From an uncultured Spirochaetales bacterium (GTDB lineage: Bacteria > Spirochaetota > Spirochaetia > Sphaerochaetales > Sphaerochaetaceae), in assembly GCA_949299185.1 (NCBI GenBank), contig CASFZR010000019.1, positions 1 to 39,662 on the forward strand: DNA of 39,662 nt, given 5' to 3'. The notes beneath the pieces were generated by a model that searched no databases, was not told where the DNA came from, and saw nothing but the letters and a program-made list of their open reading frames with translations. Of this stretch, positions 1 through 6,753 are shown one piece after another. Position 1 is the first letter of the stretch, and every line of letters starts with the position of its first letter. The translations under genes and the position numbers were made by a program.

Positions 1-157
1 ATAGCCACCGGCTCCCGACTCCGTCAAGCCAAGATTACCATCGATACTGCATCTCCGTAACTCAGACCTCTCTGACTTACGGGCTCAGTGTATTTTTCAT
101 TTCAGGGACGGTATTCCATCTACGATTCCAGTACGTGGCATACTGCCAGCCTTTGGC
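1..157. other. left edge, no recognisable gene
   Basis: I see no convincing gene here. On the minus strand, directly after the antitoxin fragment, one would expect a RelE/ParE-type toxin. The frame that overlaps the antitoxin stop closes after about 14 codons, and no other frame resembles a toxin. Confidence 0.4.
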
Positions 158-294
158 TTACCATTCGATCTCCGAGGCTGGAATACAATCCTCGACAGGG
201 GTATCCATACCTTCAAGGATACTCTCCTTCATGCCGGGGATTGACTCAAGGTAAGCAGTCTCAAGATAGCCTTTATCCTCTTCTGCCAATGACA
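158..294 (-). pseudogene. C-terminal fragment of a Phd/RelB-type antitoxin
   Basis: The 45-residue product reads like the toxin-binding tail of type II antitoxins: an acidic start, then YLESIPGMKESILEGMDTP and a CIPASEIEW ending, a pattern I recall from prevent-host-death/RelB-like antitoxins. The N-terminal DNA-binding half of about 40 residues is absent. Upstream in the same frame there is no antitoxin-like sequence, and the terminator of the ankyrin gene lies there. The ATG has a good SD (GGAGG, 5 bases upstream), so a short peptide could still be made. No toxin gene follows in the 157 bases to the window edge. The most likely reading is a decayed toxin-antitoxin remnant. A deliberately short stand-alone antitoxin is the alternative. 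The family call comes from pattern memory. Confidence 0.5.
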
Positions 295-323
295 TGATTC
301 CTCCGCTTACGCTCATTATGAGA

Positions 324-359
324 AAAGACGCCGGAAGGCACAATGCTCCTGGCGTCTTT
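324..359 (-). terminator. rho-independent terminator of the ankyrin gene
   Basis: AAAGACGCC (324-332) pairs perfectly with GGCGTCTTT (351-359) in a 9-bp stem. On the minus strand it is followed by a T-rich tract (TTTTCT). It lies about 20 bases after the ankyrin stop codon. Confidence 0.75.
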
Positions 360-380
360 CTGTTCTCTAACGCTTCCTGA

Positions 381-893
381 TCAGACAGCGCCCTTCTCCT
401 TGAGGAGATTGACAAGATAGGTCCTCTTCGCGGCCTTGGCATAGTCAAGGACAGAGTGTCCCTGATAGTCGCGTGCGTTGATATCAGCACCGCTCTTGAT
501 GAGCTGGGTGGAGATCTTCGTCTCGTCGTTGCTGTTCACAGCCATGATGAGGGCAGTCTCGCCAAGGTAGTTCCTCGCATCGATGTTGGCGCCAGCGGCA
601 AGGAGGGCCTCGATGACCTTCGGGTTCTTGGAGCTGTTGGCAGCAAGATGAAGAGCGTTGGACCTGTACTTCGGCTCTGCCTCATGGATGTCAGCACCTG
701 CGGCGATGAGCGCGTTCAGCACCGCGACAGAATGATTGTACTGCGCAGCAAGCATCACAGGGGTAAGTCCCCACTCGTTATGTGCGTTGATATCAGCTCC
801 CTTATCCACGAGATCCTTGATATCCCTTGCCTTCGTTGCGCTGATAGCGGCAGCGAGAAGCTTCTTATTGATAGAATCAGCGGTCTTTGCCAT
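381..893 (-). CDS. ankyrin-repeat protein
   Basis: This 170-residue protein consists almost entirely of about four to five ankyrin repeats. Recurrent units are the helix-turn pattern G-x-TPVMLAAQ, N-ALHLAA, G-ETALIMAV, and the loops AAGADI, AAGANIDARN, KSGADINARD. There is no signal peptide or membrane segment, so the protein is probably cytoplasmic and acts through protein-protein contacts. The partner cannot be read from the sequence. The ATG at 893 has a strong SD (GGAGG, 6 bases upstream). A TATAAT -10 box on the minus strand at 946-951 would give a leader of roughly 45 bases, so this gene has a leader and an SD, unlike many neighbours. A terminator follows. The gene stands alone, diverging from add. 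Confidence 0.9.
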   Translation of the reverse strand: MAKTADSINKKLLAAAISATKARDIKDLVDKGADINAHNEWGLTPVMLAAQYNHSVAVLNALIAAGADIHEAEPKYRSNALHLAANSSKNPKVIEALLAAGANIDARNYLGETALIMAVNSNDETKISTQLIKSGADINARDYQGHSVLDYAKAAKRTYLVNLLKEKGAV

Positions 894-945
894 ATTAATC
901 CTCCACTATTGATTTCACACCGAATAATAAGGAATGTAAAGCGGA

Positions 946-951
946 ATTATA
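946..951 (-). promoter_or_regulatory. -10 box of the ankyrin gene
   Basis: A perfect TATAAT on the minus strand lies about 52 bases upstream of the ankyrin ATG. The -35 region 17 bases further up (TGTGAT) is poor. The gene would have a normal leader with an SD. Confidence 0.45.
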
Positions 952-1053
952 TCGAAATTCGTATTTTTATCACAGATAACTGCAATAAGGTCAAACAGTT
1001 ATCTATGCATTTCTTACACAATATGTGCAATATTGCCCCTTTCAGGCCGGCTC

Positions 1054-1088
1054 TTGCGTTCCCAGCAGAGAGAAGGCAGAATCTTCTT
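1054..1088 (+). promoter_or_regulatory. leaderless-type promoter of add
   Basis: TTGCGT (1054-1059), a 17-base spacer, and CAGAAT (1077-1082) end exactly 6 bases before the add ATG. Transcription would start at or next to the A of ATG. The only AAGG-like SD is more than 10 bases away, which is poor. Confidence 0.5.
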
Positions 1089-2162
1089 ATGATCGCCTAT
1101 GAACTTATCAGAAGGCTTCCGAAGGTGGAGCTGCACGAGCATCTGGATGGATCCGTCAGGCCTGAGACGATCATCAGTCTGGCCGAGGAGAGGGGCATAG
1201 ATCTGCCGGAGACCGACCCTGAAAGGCTGGCCGCATGGTTCAGGGCTGGCTCTGAAAGAAGGTCACTGAGCCTATACCTTGAGAGCTTCAGCGTCACTAC
1301 GTCCATCATGCAGGACGAAGAAGCGCTGAGAAGGATAGCCAGGGAGGAGATCGAGGATCTTGCCGCGGATGGCGTAGTATATGCCGAGATACGCTTCGCC
1401 CCATCCCTCCATACCCGACAGGGACTCACGATGGACCGCGTGGTCAGGGCCGTGCTTGACGGAATGGCAGAAGGGAGGAAGGAAACAGGCACGGAATACG
1501 GCCTGATACTCTGCGCCATGCGCCATGAATCGCCGGAGATGTCACTGAAGGTCGCGGAGCTTGCCACGGCATACGCTGACAGAGGCGTAGTGGGATTCGA
1601 TCTGGCAGGCGATGAGGCAGGGCACCCTGCGAAGGATCATATAGAGGCGTTCCAGTACATAAGGCGCAAGAACTTCAACATCACCATCCATGCAGGAGAG
1701 GCCTTCGGCACGGAATCGATCTGGCAGGCGATACAGATATGCGGAGCGCACAGGATCGGCCACGGGACAAGGCTACTTGATGACATGATCACCGAGGACG
1801 GACGGATCGTTAAGATGGGCTCGCTCGCGCACTTCGTCCTCGACAAGCGCATACCGCTGGAGATGTGCCTTACCTCCAACGTAGGCACAGGCGCCGCCGA
1901 AAGCTACGAGAAGCATCCTTTCCCGCTCTTCTTCCGCAGCAGCTTCCGCGTGTTCCTCTGTACGGACAACAGGCTGATGAGCGGAACATCGCTATCGAAG
2001 GAGCTTGCGATCGCATCTGAATACTATGATCTTGATATTGCAGATATCGAGAAGCTTACGATAAACGCGGCCAAGAGCGCCTTCTGCCATCATGAGAAGA
2101 AGCTTTCCCTCATCTACGACACGATCAAGAGGCGCTATGCCCAGATACGTGCCGGACTATAG
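1089..2162 (+). CDS. add: adenosine deaminase
   Basis: It deaminates adenosine to inosine in purine salvage, in the cytoplasm, using one zinc ion. The 357-residue length is typical of bacterial Add. Zinc ligands are H16 and H18 in VELHEHLDG. The later family motifs are present: IHAGEAFG (His plus catalytic Glu), RIGHGTRL, and CLTSNVGTG. The zinc-binding Asp lies in LCTDN, where the usual TDDP/TDNP is here TDNR. The frame is open far upstream, but that extension overlaps the ankyrin gene antisense and has no family similarity. The ATG at 1089 sits 20 bases before the HEHLDG codons, as expected. No good SD is present; a promoter ends 6 bases upstream. The gene converges on rhomboid with a 6-base overlap. 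Confidence 0.95.
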   Translation: MIAYELIRRLPKVELHEHLDGSVRPETIISLAEERGIDLPETDPERLAAWFRAGSERRSLSLYLESFSVTTSIMQDEEALRRIAREEIEDLAADGVVYAEIRFAPSLHTRQGLTMDRVVRAVLDGMAEGRKETGTEYGLILCAMRHESPEMSLKVAELATAYADRGVVGFDLAGDEAGHPAKDHIEAFQYIRRKNFNITIHAGEAFGTESIWQAIQICGAHRIGHGTRLLDDMITEDGRIVKMGSLAHFVLDKRIPLEMCLTSNVGTGAAESYEKHPFPLFFRSSFRVFLCTDNRLMSGTSLSKELAIASEYYDLDIADIEKLTINAAKSAFCHHEKKLSLIYDTIKRRYAQIRAGL

Positions 2163-2783
2163 CCCCCAGGCCCGGAGCGGATTGATCCTCATGCGGATCA
2201 TGACATAGAGGAGAGCGAAGACAAGTCCGAAGAGATGCGTGGCATGGCCTACCCCGCCGGAGGAGAGCATCGAACCGAAGAACTCTATGCAGAAATAGAG
2301 AAGGACGAGCATCGGCGCGCGCATCGGTATCACCCCGAAGAGAAGGACGACCGCGGAGGGGAAGAATACTGAGAAGAGCAGCAGCACCCCATAGATCGCC
2401 CCAGAGGCGCCGAGGAGTATCGCACTGCGTCCCGTAAGATAGTAGACGACGAAGCTCGCGATACCGGAAAGGATACCGACGAGGAAGTAGAAGAGCAGGA
2501 ACTCTCTTGTCCCGATCTTCCGTTCCACAGGAGAGCCGAACATATAGAGCGCCAGCATGTTGAATAAAAGATGCCAAAGCCCTCCATGCATGAACATATA
2601 GGTGACAAACTGCCAGTACCAGTGCCTGTACACGATCATGGATGGAATCATGGAGAATACATACATCAGGCGCGGGAAGAGGAAGTACGTCAGGCCGAAC
2701 ATGACGACATTCGCCGCTATAAGCCCCACCGCCGCGTTTGAGAACGTATACCTGAACTGTCTGTTGATGATGCTGTTGCGCAT
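2157..2783 (-). CDS. rhomboid family intramembrane serine protease
   Basis: It is a polytopic membrane protein of 208 residues with six or so hydrophobic segments. The catalytic serine is S127 in LGASGAIYG. The catalytic histidine is H183 in GHATHLFG, with H180 nearby. The HGGLWHLLFNM segment (residues 66-76) is the usual L1/TM2 rhomboid motif. The family cleaves membrane proteins within or near a transmembrane helix; the substrate here is unknown. Upstream starts (ATG at 2822, TTG at 2855) are possible. I prefer 2783 because a TTGACC-N17-TACCTT promoter ends exactly 6 bases before it and lies inside the alternative N-terminus. The gene overlaps the add stop by 6 bases, tail to tail. Confidence 0.88.
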   Translation of the reverse strand: MRNSIINRQFRYTFSNAAVGLIAANVVMFGLTYFLFPRLMYVFSMIPSMIVYRHWYWQFVTYMFMHGGLWHLLFNMLALYMFGSPVERKIGTREFLLFYFLVGILSGIASFVVYYLTGRSAILLGASGAIYGVLLLFSVFFPSAVVLLFGVIPMRAPMLVLLYFCIEFFGSMLSSGGVGHATHLFGLVFALLYVMIRMRINPLRAWGL

Positions 2784-2818
2784 TACCAAAAGGTACAGAT
2801 GACGGGACAGGAGGTCAA
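2784..2818 (-). promoter_or_regulatory. leaderless-type promoter of the rhomboid gene
   Basis: On the minus strand, TTGACC (2813-2818), a 17-base spacer and TACCTT (2790-2795) end 6 bases before the ATG. There is no SD. This decides the start codon in favour of 2783. Confidence 0.5.
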
Positions 2819-2938
2819 CCATAAGCCTATGGTCAAAACCACCACAGGTAGGCAAAGATCTTCACACTGTTACATTTTTTCACAGCAGACTATATGGAAA
2901 TCATCCATGATACGGCGGAATAGTCCAGAAAAATGAAG

Positions 2939-2955
2939 TTGGCACGCTTCCTGCA
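2939..2955 (+). promoter_or_regulatory. sigma-54-type promoter of small RNA 1
   Basis: TTGGCACG, 4 bases, then CTGCA. The GG (2941-2942) and GC (2953-2954) are separated by the 10 bases required by RpoN. The -24 element matches the TTGGCACG consensus perfectly; the -12 element differs at one base. Predicted +1 is near 2966. Confidence 0.75.
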
Positions 2956-2965
2956 TATGGTTTGT

Positions 2966-3040
2966 AGAGCAAACAGTTTTTTCAACAAACCTCCTTTTTA
3001 GTGTATTCAAAGACAGCTGCTCAGCTGTCTTTGTTTTTTT
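2966..3040 (+). ncRNA. small RNA 1 with anti-Shine-Dalgarno motif
   Basis: The predicted transcript of about 75 nt starts 12 bases after the sigma-54 -12 GC and ends at a strong terminator. It has no plausible ORF. Its 5' part is shared with small RNA 2: AGAGCAAACAGTTTT, then ACCTCCTTTTT (2989-2999), which copies the anti-SD end of 16S rRNA. That part appears single-stranded. Seen directly: promoter, motif, terminator and similarity to the neighbour. Inferred: that it is a trans-acting RNA that pairs with GGAGG sites. The regulator protein needed for a sigma-54 promoter is not in the window. I do not recognise a known RNA family; Vibrio Qrr and enterobacterial GlmY/GlmZ are only analogies as sigma-54-dependent small RNAs. 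Confidence 0.7.
3008..3040 (+). terminator. rho-independent terminator of small RNA 1
   Basis: CAAAGACAGCTG (3008-3019) and CAGCTGTCTTTG (3022-3033) form a perfect 12-bp inverted repeat, followed by seven T (3034-3040). No protein gene reads into it from upstream on the plus strand. Confidence 0.9.
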
Positions 3041-3077
3041 CCTGTAGCAAGTGTAGTTATCGTGTAGTCGCTCGACT

Positions 3078-3094
3078 TTGGCACGGGTATTGCC
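3078..3094 (+). promoter_or_regulatory. sigma-54-type promoter of small RNA 2
   Basis: TTGGCACG (3078-3085), 4 bases, TTGC (3090-3093), with GG and GC separated by exactly 10 bases. It is a near-perfect RpoN consensus. Predicted +1 is near 3105. Just upstream, TGTAG occurs three times (3043, 3052, 3063), two of these within GTGTAGT repeats spaced 11 bases apart, which may be a protein-binding site. Confidence 0.8.
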
Positions 3095-3104
3095 AATACT
3101 AGGT

Positions 3105-3191
3105 AAAGAGCAACAGTTTTCACCTCCTTTGCGTGAAACATTCGCCGGACGGACTCTCCCACCCCATTTTCATCCGTCCGGCGTCTTTTTT
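3105..3191 (+). ncRNA. small RNA 2 with anti-Shine-Dalgarno motif
   Basis: The predicted transcript is about 87 nt. Its first 26 bases are homologous to small RNA 1: AAAGAGCAACAGTTTT followed by CACCTCCTTT (3121-3130). This equals the 3' tail of 16S rRNA in most bacteria. The rest is an unpaired linker and a large terminator hairpin whose 19-base loop is C-rich (TCTCCCACCCC), a second possible GGAGG/GGGG-binding patch. No ORF is present. The 5' modules and promoters of the two RNAs are alike while the terminator stems differ completely, which suggests an old tandem duplication with selection on the 5' module. Function as a translation-repressing RNA is inferred. Confidence 0.72.
3143..3191 (+). 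terminator. rho-independent terminator of small RNA 2
   Basis: CGCCGGACGGA (3143-3153) pairs with TCCGTCCGGCG (3173-3183), a perfect 11-bp GC-rich stem with a C-rich 19-base loop, followed by TCTTTTTT (3184-3191). Confidence 0.9.
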
Positions 3192-3220
3192 CATATCGTG
3201 AAATGCTCTAGACTCTGAGC
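3186..3220 (+). promoter_or_regulatory. possible leaderless-type promoter of rlmE
   Basis: TAGACT (3209-3214) ends 6 bases before the ATG. The -35 region at 17-base spacing is the T-run of the preceding terminator (TTTTTT), a weak match. No SD precedes rlmE. Confidence 0.35.
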
Positions 3221-3820
3221 ATGGCTGTTTCAAGAAGGGATAAGGCGGACTTCTTCACGAAGAAGGCGCACAGCGAAGGCTATCCGGCCCGCTCGGTATA
3301 TAAGCTTGAGGAGATCAACGCGACACACAGGATAATCAAGCCTGGCGATACCGTACTGGATGTCGGGGCCGCTCCAGGCTCCTGGACGCTCTATACCCAC
3401 CGCGAGCTTCTGAAAGGCAGAGGGAGGATCGTCTCCTGCGACCTCAATCCGCTCTCCCTCGATCCGATACCCCCGACCGTGACGGAGATCACCGGGGATG
3501 CATTCTCCAAGGAGATCAGGGCACGGCTCGTGGCAGAAGGTCCCTACGACGCGATAATCTCCGATGCCGCGCCGATGACAACGGGCAACAGGATCGTCGA
3601 CACCACGCGCTCGGAGTACCTGGCTGAGCAGGTGGTGATGCTATCCGAGGAACAGCTCAAGGTCCACGGGAACCTCGTGATAAAGATATTCCAGGGCGGT
3701 GGGGAGCAGGAAGTGCTGAAGACGATGAGAGGCCTCTTCAAGAAGGCAAAGGCCTTCAAACCGAAGGCCTCGCGCGATGATTCTTTCGAGATATTCCTCA
3801 TCGGACTGGATAAGAACTGA
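3221..3820 (+). CDS. rlmE: 23S rRNA (uridine-2'-O) methyltransferase RlmE/FtsJ
   Basis: It methylates the 2'-O of U2552 in the A-loop of 23S rRNA, late in 50S assembly, using SAM. At 199 residues it has the usual length. The SAM-binding motif is LDVGAAPGSW (residues 46-55). The catalytic K-D-K-E tetrad is visible as K28 (VYKLEE), D115 (SDAAP), K155 (VIKIFQG) and E190 (FEIFL). The N-terminus follows the family pattern from the first ATG, so the start is well supported although no SD is present. The gene lies 29 bases after the terminator of small RNA 2 and has its own weak promoter. It is convergent with the mscS gene, 2 bases apart. Confidence 0.95.
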   Translation: MAVSRRDKADFFTKKAHSEGYPARSVYKLEEINATHRIIKPGDTVLDVGAAPGSWTLYTHRELLKGRGRIVSCDLNPLSLDPIPPTVTEITGDAFSKEIRARLVAEGPYDAIISDAAPMTTGNRIVDTTRSEYLAEQVVMLSEEQLKVHGNLVIKIFQGGGEQEVLKTMRGLFKKAKAFKPKASRDDSFEIFLIGLDKN

Positions 3821-3822
3821 GA

Positions 3823-4704
3823 TCACTCATCCTTCGCCATATGCACCACGATCTGATTGAACGGCATATCGAGCTGGTTCTCGCGGAGGATGCGCAGCAC
3901 ATCGCCGTTAAAGCGCCAGTACACATTCCAGTAATCAGCAGGGCTCACCCACGGCCTCACGATGATCGTTATTCCTGATGCTCCATATGCGTTGACTTCG
4001 ACGATCGGCTCCGGATCTGGCAGGACCTCAGGATATGACCTTATGAGCGACAGCAGCACGCTCTTCGCCTTGTCCGTATCCATGTCATAGCCCACGTCGA
4101 TGCTCATGTCTATGCGCCTCTTCTCGATATACGAGTAATTCAGGATCGTATTGTTCCAGACATACTTGTTGCTGACCGTGTACTTCTTGTTATCACCGGT
4201 ACTGAGCGTGACGCACATCATATCCATGGCCTTGACGGTACCGGCAACGCCATCCTGCCCTATCTCGACCCAGTCACCTACGCGGAAGGGATTATTGATC
4301 GCGATCATGATGCCGCTGAAGAGCGAGCTTATCGATTCCTGCAGGGCGAAGCCTAGCACGATACCTGTGATCCCGAGGCCTGCGAGCAGCGGTGTCAGGT
4401 CGATTCCCCAGAAGGCCAGCATCATGAGTATCGCGACTATCCACATAAGTACGGAGCAGATCCTCCACATTAGGGATGCCATCAGCGGTGTGAACTTATT
4501 ATTCCGTTTCGCCAGGTTCTTGAATCCCTTGCGGATAAAGAAGGAAAGGATCTTGGCCGCTATGAATACGACTATGGTCAGTATAAGCGAGACAAGGATC
4601 TCTGGGATATGAAGGCCTGTCGAAAGCTCATCCACGAGTCCCTCGATGTTCTGGATATCGGACTCAGCGGGATTAGACGCAGCCGCTGCGGTTAATGGTA
4701 TCAT
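3823..4704 (-). CDS. mscS: small-conductance mechanosensitive channel, MscS family
   Basis: It is an inner-membrane channel that opens under membrane tension to protect against osmotic downshock. The 293 residues match the MscS core: three N-terminal membrane helices (about 35-60, 80-105 and 108-140). The third is the pore helix with the Gly/Ala-rich run AGLGITGIVLGFALQESI, followed by the beta domain (NNPFRVGDWVEI) and a C-terminal alpha/beta domain ending at MAKDE. The ATG at 4704 has the SD GGAGT, 4 bases upstream. It lies downstream of htpG on the same strand but behind a terminator, so it probably depends on read-through or its own promoter, which I could not place. Confidence 0.92.
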   Translation of the reverse strand: MIPLTAAAASNPAESDIQNIEGLVDELSTGLHIPEILVSLILTIVVFIAAKILSFFIRKGFKNLAKRNNKFTPLMASLMWRICSVLMWIVAILMMLAFWGIDLTPLLAGLGITGIVLGFALQESISSLFSGIMIAINNPFRVGDWVEIGQDGVAGTVKAMDMMCVTLSTGDNKKYTVSNKYVWNNTILNYSYIEKRRIDMSIDVGYDMDTDKAKSVLLSLIRSYPEVLPDPEPIVEVNAYGASGITIIVRPWVSPADYWNVYWRFNGDVLRILRENQLDMPFNQIVVHMAKDE

Positions 4705-4713
4705 CTGTTACTC

Positions 4714-4749
4714 CATGAAAAAGAAGATGGGCGGCCGTAGCCGTCCATC
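4714..4749 (-). terminator. rho-independent terminator of htpG
   Basis: On the minus strand, GATGG-A-CGGC closes over a TACG tetraloop with GCCG-C-CCATC (4726-4749), one A-C mismatch, followed by TTCTTTTTC. The stem sits 21 bases after the htpG stop and just before mscS. Confidence 0.75.
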
Positions 4750-4770
4750 ACACAATAGCATCAAACCGCC

Positions 4771-6654
4771 TCAAACGGAAAGGATGCTCGTAAGGTTCCT
4801 CACGAACTGGGAAGAATCCGAGGGCATCACCCCTTCCGCGAGCAGCGCCTGATCGAGGATGACCGCGCTCAGCGCCTTGACGAAGCCATCATCCTGGCTC
4901 TCCTCGATCTTCCGGATGACCGCCGAGTCCGGGTTGATCTCCAGAAGCGGCTTGATCTCAGGCGTCTCATCATGTCCGAGCTGCCTCATCATCCTCTGCA
5001 TCTGGATCGAGAGATCGTCATTGCTGAGGATCACCGCAGCAGGAGCATCGGAGAGACGGGAGGAGACACGCACGTCCTTGACCTTGTCGCCAAGGGCCGC
5101 CTTGATCTTCTCGGCCACGCCCTTCTTATCCTCCTCCTTCTTCTTGTCCTCATCGCTCTTGAGATCGTCTATCGACTCCTCCTTGTTGATCGCCTTCAGC
5201 GGCATCTCCTGATAGGTGCCGATCGTACCGACTACGATCTCGTCGATATCATCGCACATCAGCAGGACCTCATAGCCCTTCTCCTTATAGGCGGCCACGA
5301 GCGGCGAGGTGCGGAGGATATCCTCCTTGCCCCCGGTGATATAGTAGATGGCCTTCTGCCCTTCCTTCATCCTCTCCTTGTACTGCTTCAGCGAGACATA
5401 GCCATCGCCCTCGCTCGACTTATAACGCACGAGATCGAGCAGCGTGTCCCTGTTCGCATAGTCGGAATAGAGGCCCTCCTTCAAAGGACGTCCATACTCG
5501 GCTATGAACTTCTCGTAAAGCTCAGGATTGTTCTCCGATATCTTCCTGAACTCTCCCAGAAGCTTCTTCACGGAGGCGTTGCGGATGCTCATCATCACCC
5601 TGTTCTCCTGGAGTATCTCCCTGGAGACGTTGAGCGGCAGATCCTCGCTGTCTATAACGCCGCGGACGAACCTGAGATAGGTAGGCAGGAGCTCCTTGTC
5701 ATCATCGGTGATGTACACGCGCTTCACATACAGCTTCACGCCAGGACGGTAATCAGCATAGTACATATCGAACGGAGCCTTCGCCGGGATGAAGAAGAGC
5801 GTGGTGTACTCCGTGGCTCCCTCGGCCTGCGTGTGGATATAGAAGAGAGGATCCTCGCTGTCGTAGAAGGTGTTCTTGTAGTACTCCTTGTACTCTTCGT
5901 CCTTGATGCTGCTCTTAGGTCTCTTCCACAGGGCCGACGCGCTATTTACCTGCTCCCTCTTATGCTCCACGGTCTTGAGGCTGTTGCCATCTGCATCCTT
6001 CTTCTCATTATCGTAGTGGGTCTGGTCATATGAGAGGAAGATCGGATAAGCGATGTTGTCAGAGTACTTCTTGATGAGGTTGTCGAGGGTCCAGCGGTTC
6101 GCGAACTGCTCTCCCTCCTCGTTCAGCTCAAGCGTGATCGTCGTTCCCTGACCATCCCTCTCGGCCTCGTCGATGGTATAGGAGCTTTCGCCGGTGCTGG
6201 TCCACCTGTAGGCCTTATCGGTACCGGCCTTCCTCGTGACTACGGTGATGCGGCTTGCGACCATGAACGCGGAGTAGAAGCCCACGCCGAACTGTCCGAT
6301 GAGGTTGGAGTCCTTCTTCTGGTCCTCGGTTAGGGACTGGAGGAACTTCCTCGTACCGGAGCTGGCGATCGTTCCGAGGTTATTGTTCAGATCGTCCTCA
6401 TCCATTCCGATACCGTTATCTGAGATGGTAAGGGTGCGCTTATCACCCTCCGTGAATGAGATATCGATCTGGGGCTCGAACGAGAATCCCTTAAGCGAAT
6501 CATCTGTAAGGGTAAGATACCTCAGCTTATCTATGGCGTCGGACGCGTTGGAGATAAGCTCCCTGAGGAATATCTCCTTGTTCGAATATAGCGAATGTAT
6601 GATGAGGTGCAGCAGATCCGCCACCTCTGTCTTGAATTTCCTGCTTGATGACAT
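4771..6654 (-). CDS. htpG: molecular chaperone HtpG (bacterial Hsp90)
   Basis: It is an ATP-dependent cytoplasmic dimeric chaperone. The 627 residues start at MSSSRKFKTEVADLLHL, the standard family N-terminus. GHKL ATPase motifs are in order: RELISNASDAIDKLR, SDNGIGM, and GQFGVGFYSAFMV. The middle domain carries the LNVSREILQ segment, and the C-terminal dimerisation domain is complete. The acidic, Lys-rich linker EDKKKEEDKK before the C-terminal domain is of usual type. The ATG at 6654 has a purine-rich SD (GGGAG, about 8 bases upstream); the longer frame upstream has no family support. The gene diverges from the ROK gene (about 100 bases) and ends at a terminator. No CIRCE-like inverted repeat was seen in the gap. 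Confidence 0.97.
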   Translation of the reverse strand: MSSSRKFKTEVADLLHLIIHSLYSNKEIFLRELISNASDAIDKLRYLTLTDDSLKGFSFEPQIDISFTEGDKRTLTISDNGIGMDEDDLNNNLGTIASSGTRKFLQSLTEDQKKDSNLIGQFGVGFYSAFMVASRITVVTRKAGTDKAYRWTSTGESSYTIDEAERDGQGTTITLELNEEGEQFANRWTLDNLIKKYSDNIAYPIFLSYDQTHYDNEKKDADGNSLKTVEHKREQVNSASALWKRPKSSIKDEEYKEYYKNTFYDSEDPLFYIHTQAEGATEYTTLFFIPAKAPFDMYYADYRPGVKLYVKRVYITDDDKELLPTYLRFVRGVIDSEDLPLNVSREILQENRVMMSIRNASVKKLLGEFRKISENNPELYEKFIAEYGRPLKEGLYSDYANRDTLLDLVRYKSSEGDGYVSLKQYKERMKEGQKAIYYITGGKEDILRTSPLVAAYKEKGYEVLLMCDDIDEIVVGTIGTYQEMPLKAINKEESIDDLKSDEDKKKEEDKKGVAEKIKAALGDKVKDVRVSSRLSDAPAAVILSNDDLSIQMQRMMRQLGHDETPEIKPLLEINPDSAVIRKIEESQDDGFVKALSAVILDQALLAEGVMPSDSSQFVRNLTSILSV

Positions 6655-6718
6655 TTCATTTCTCCCTTCCATGAACATACAAACGGTAAGCAAAATCGGC
6701 AACTTATACCGATGGATA

Positions 6719-6753
6719 TGGCAAATCATCGGCGAGAGGCTTAATATTCAATC
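6719..6753 (+). promoter_or_regulatory. leaderless-type promoter of the ROK gene
   Basis: TGGCAA (6719-6724), a 17-base spacer and TAATAT (6742-6747) end 6 bases before the ATG. No SD is closer than 12 bases. Confidence 0.5.

Noticed and set aside
456..1088. Open frame extending the adenosine deaminase by 211 residues
   Set aside because: It runs antisense through the ankyrin gene, has no family similarity, and the promoter and family start lie at 1054-1089.
3043..3069. TGTAG repeats as a CRISPR-like array
   Set aside because: The units are 5-7 bases long with 9-11 base periods; no spacer-repeat structure.
4972..6033. 353-codon frame on the plus strand
   Set aside because: It is the antisense shadow of htpG, rich in Leu/Ile/Arg from reading the opposite strand.
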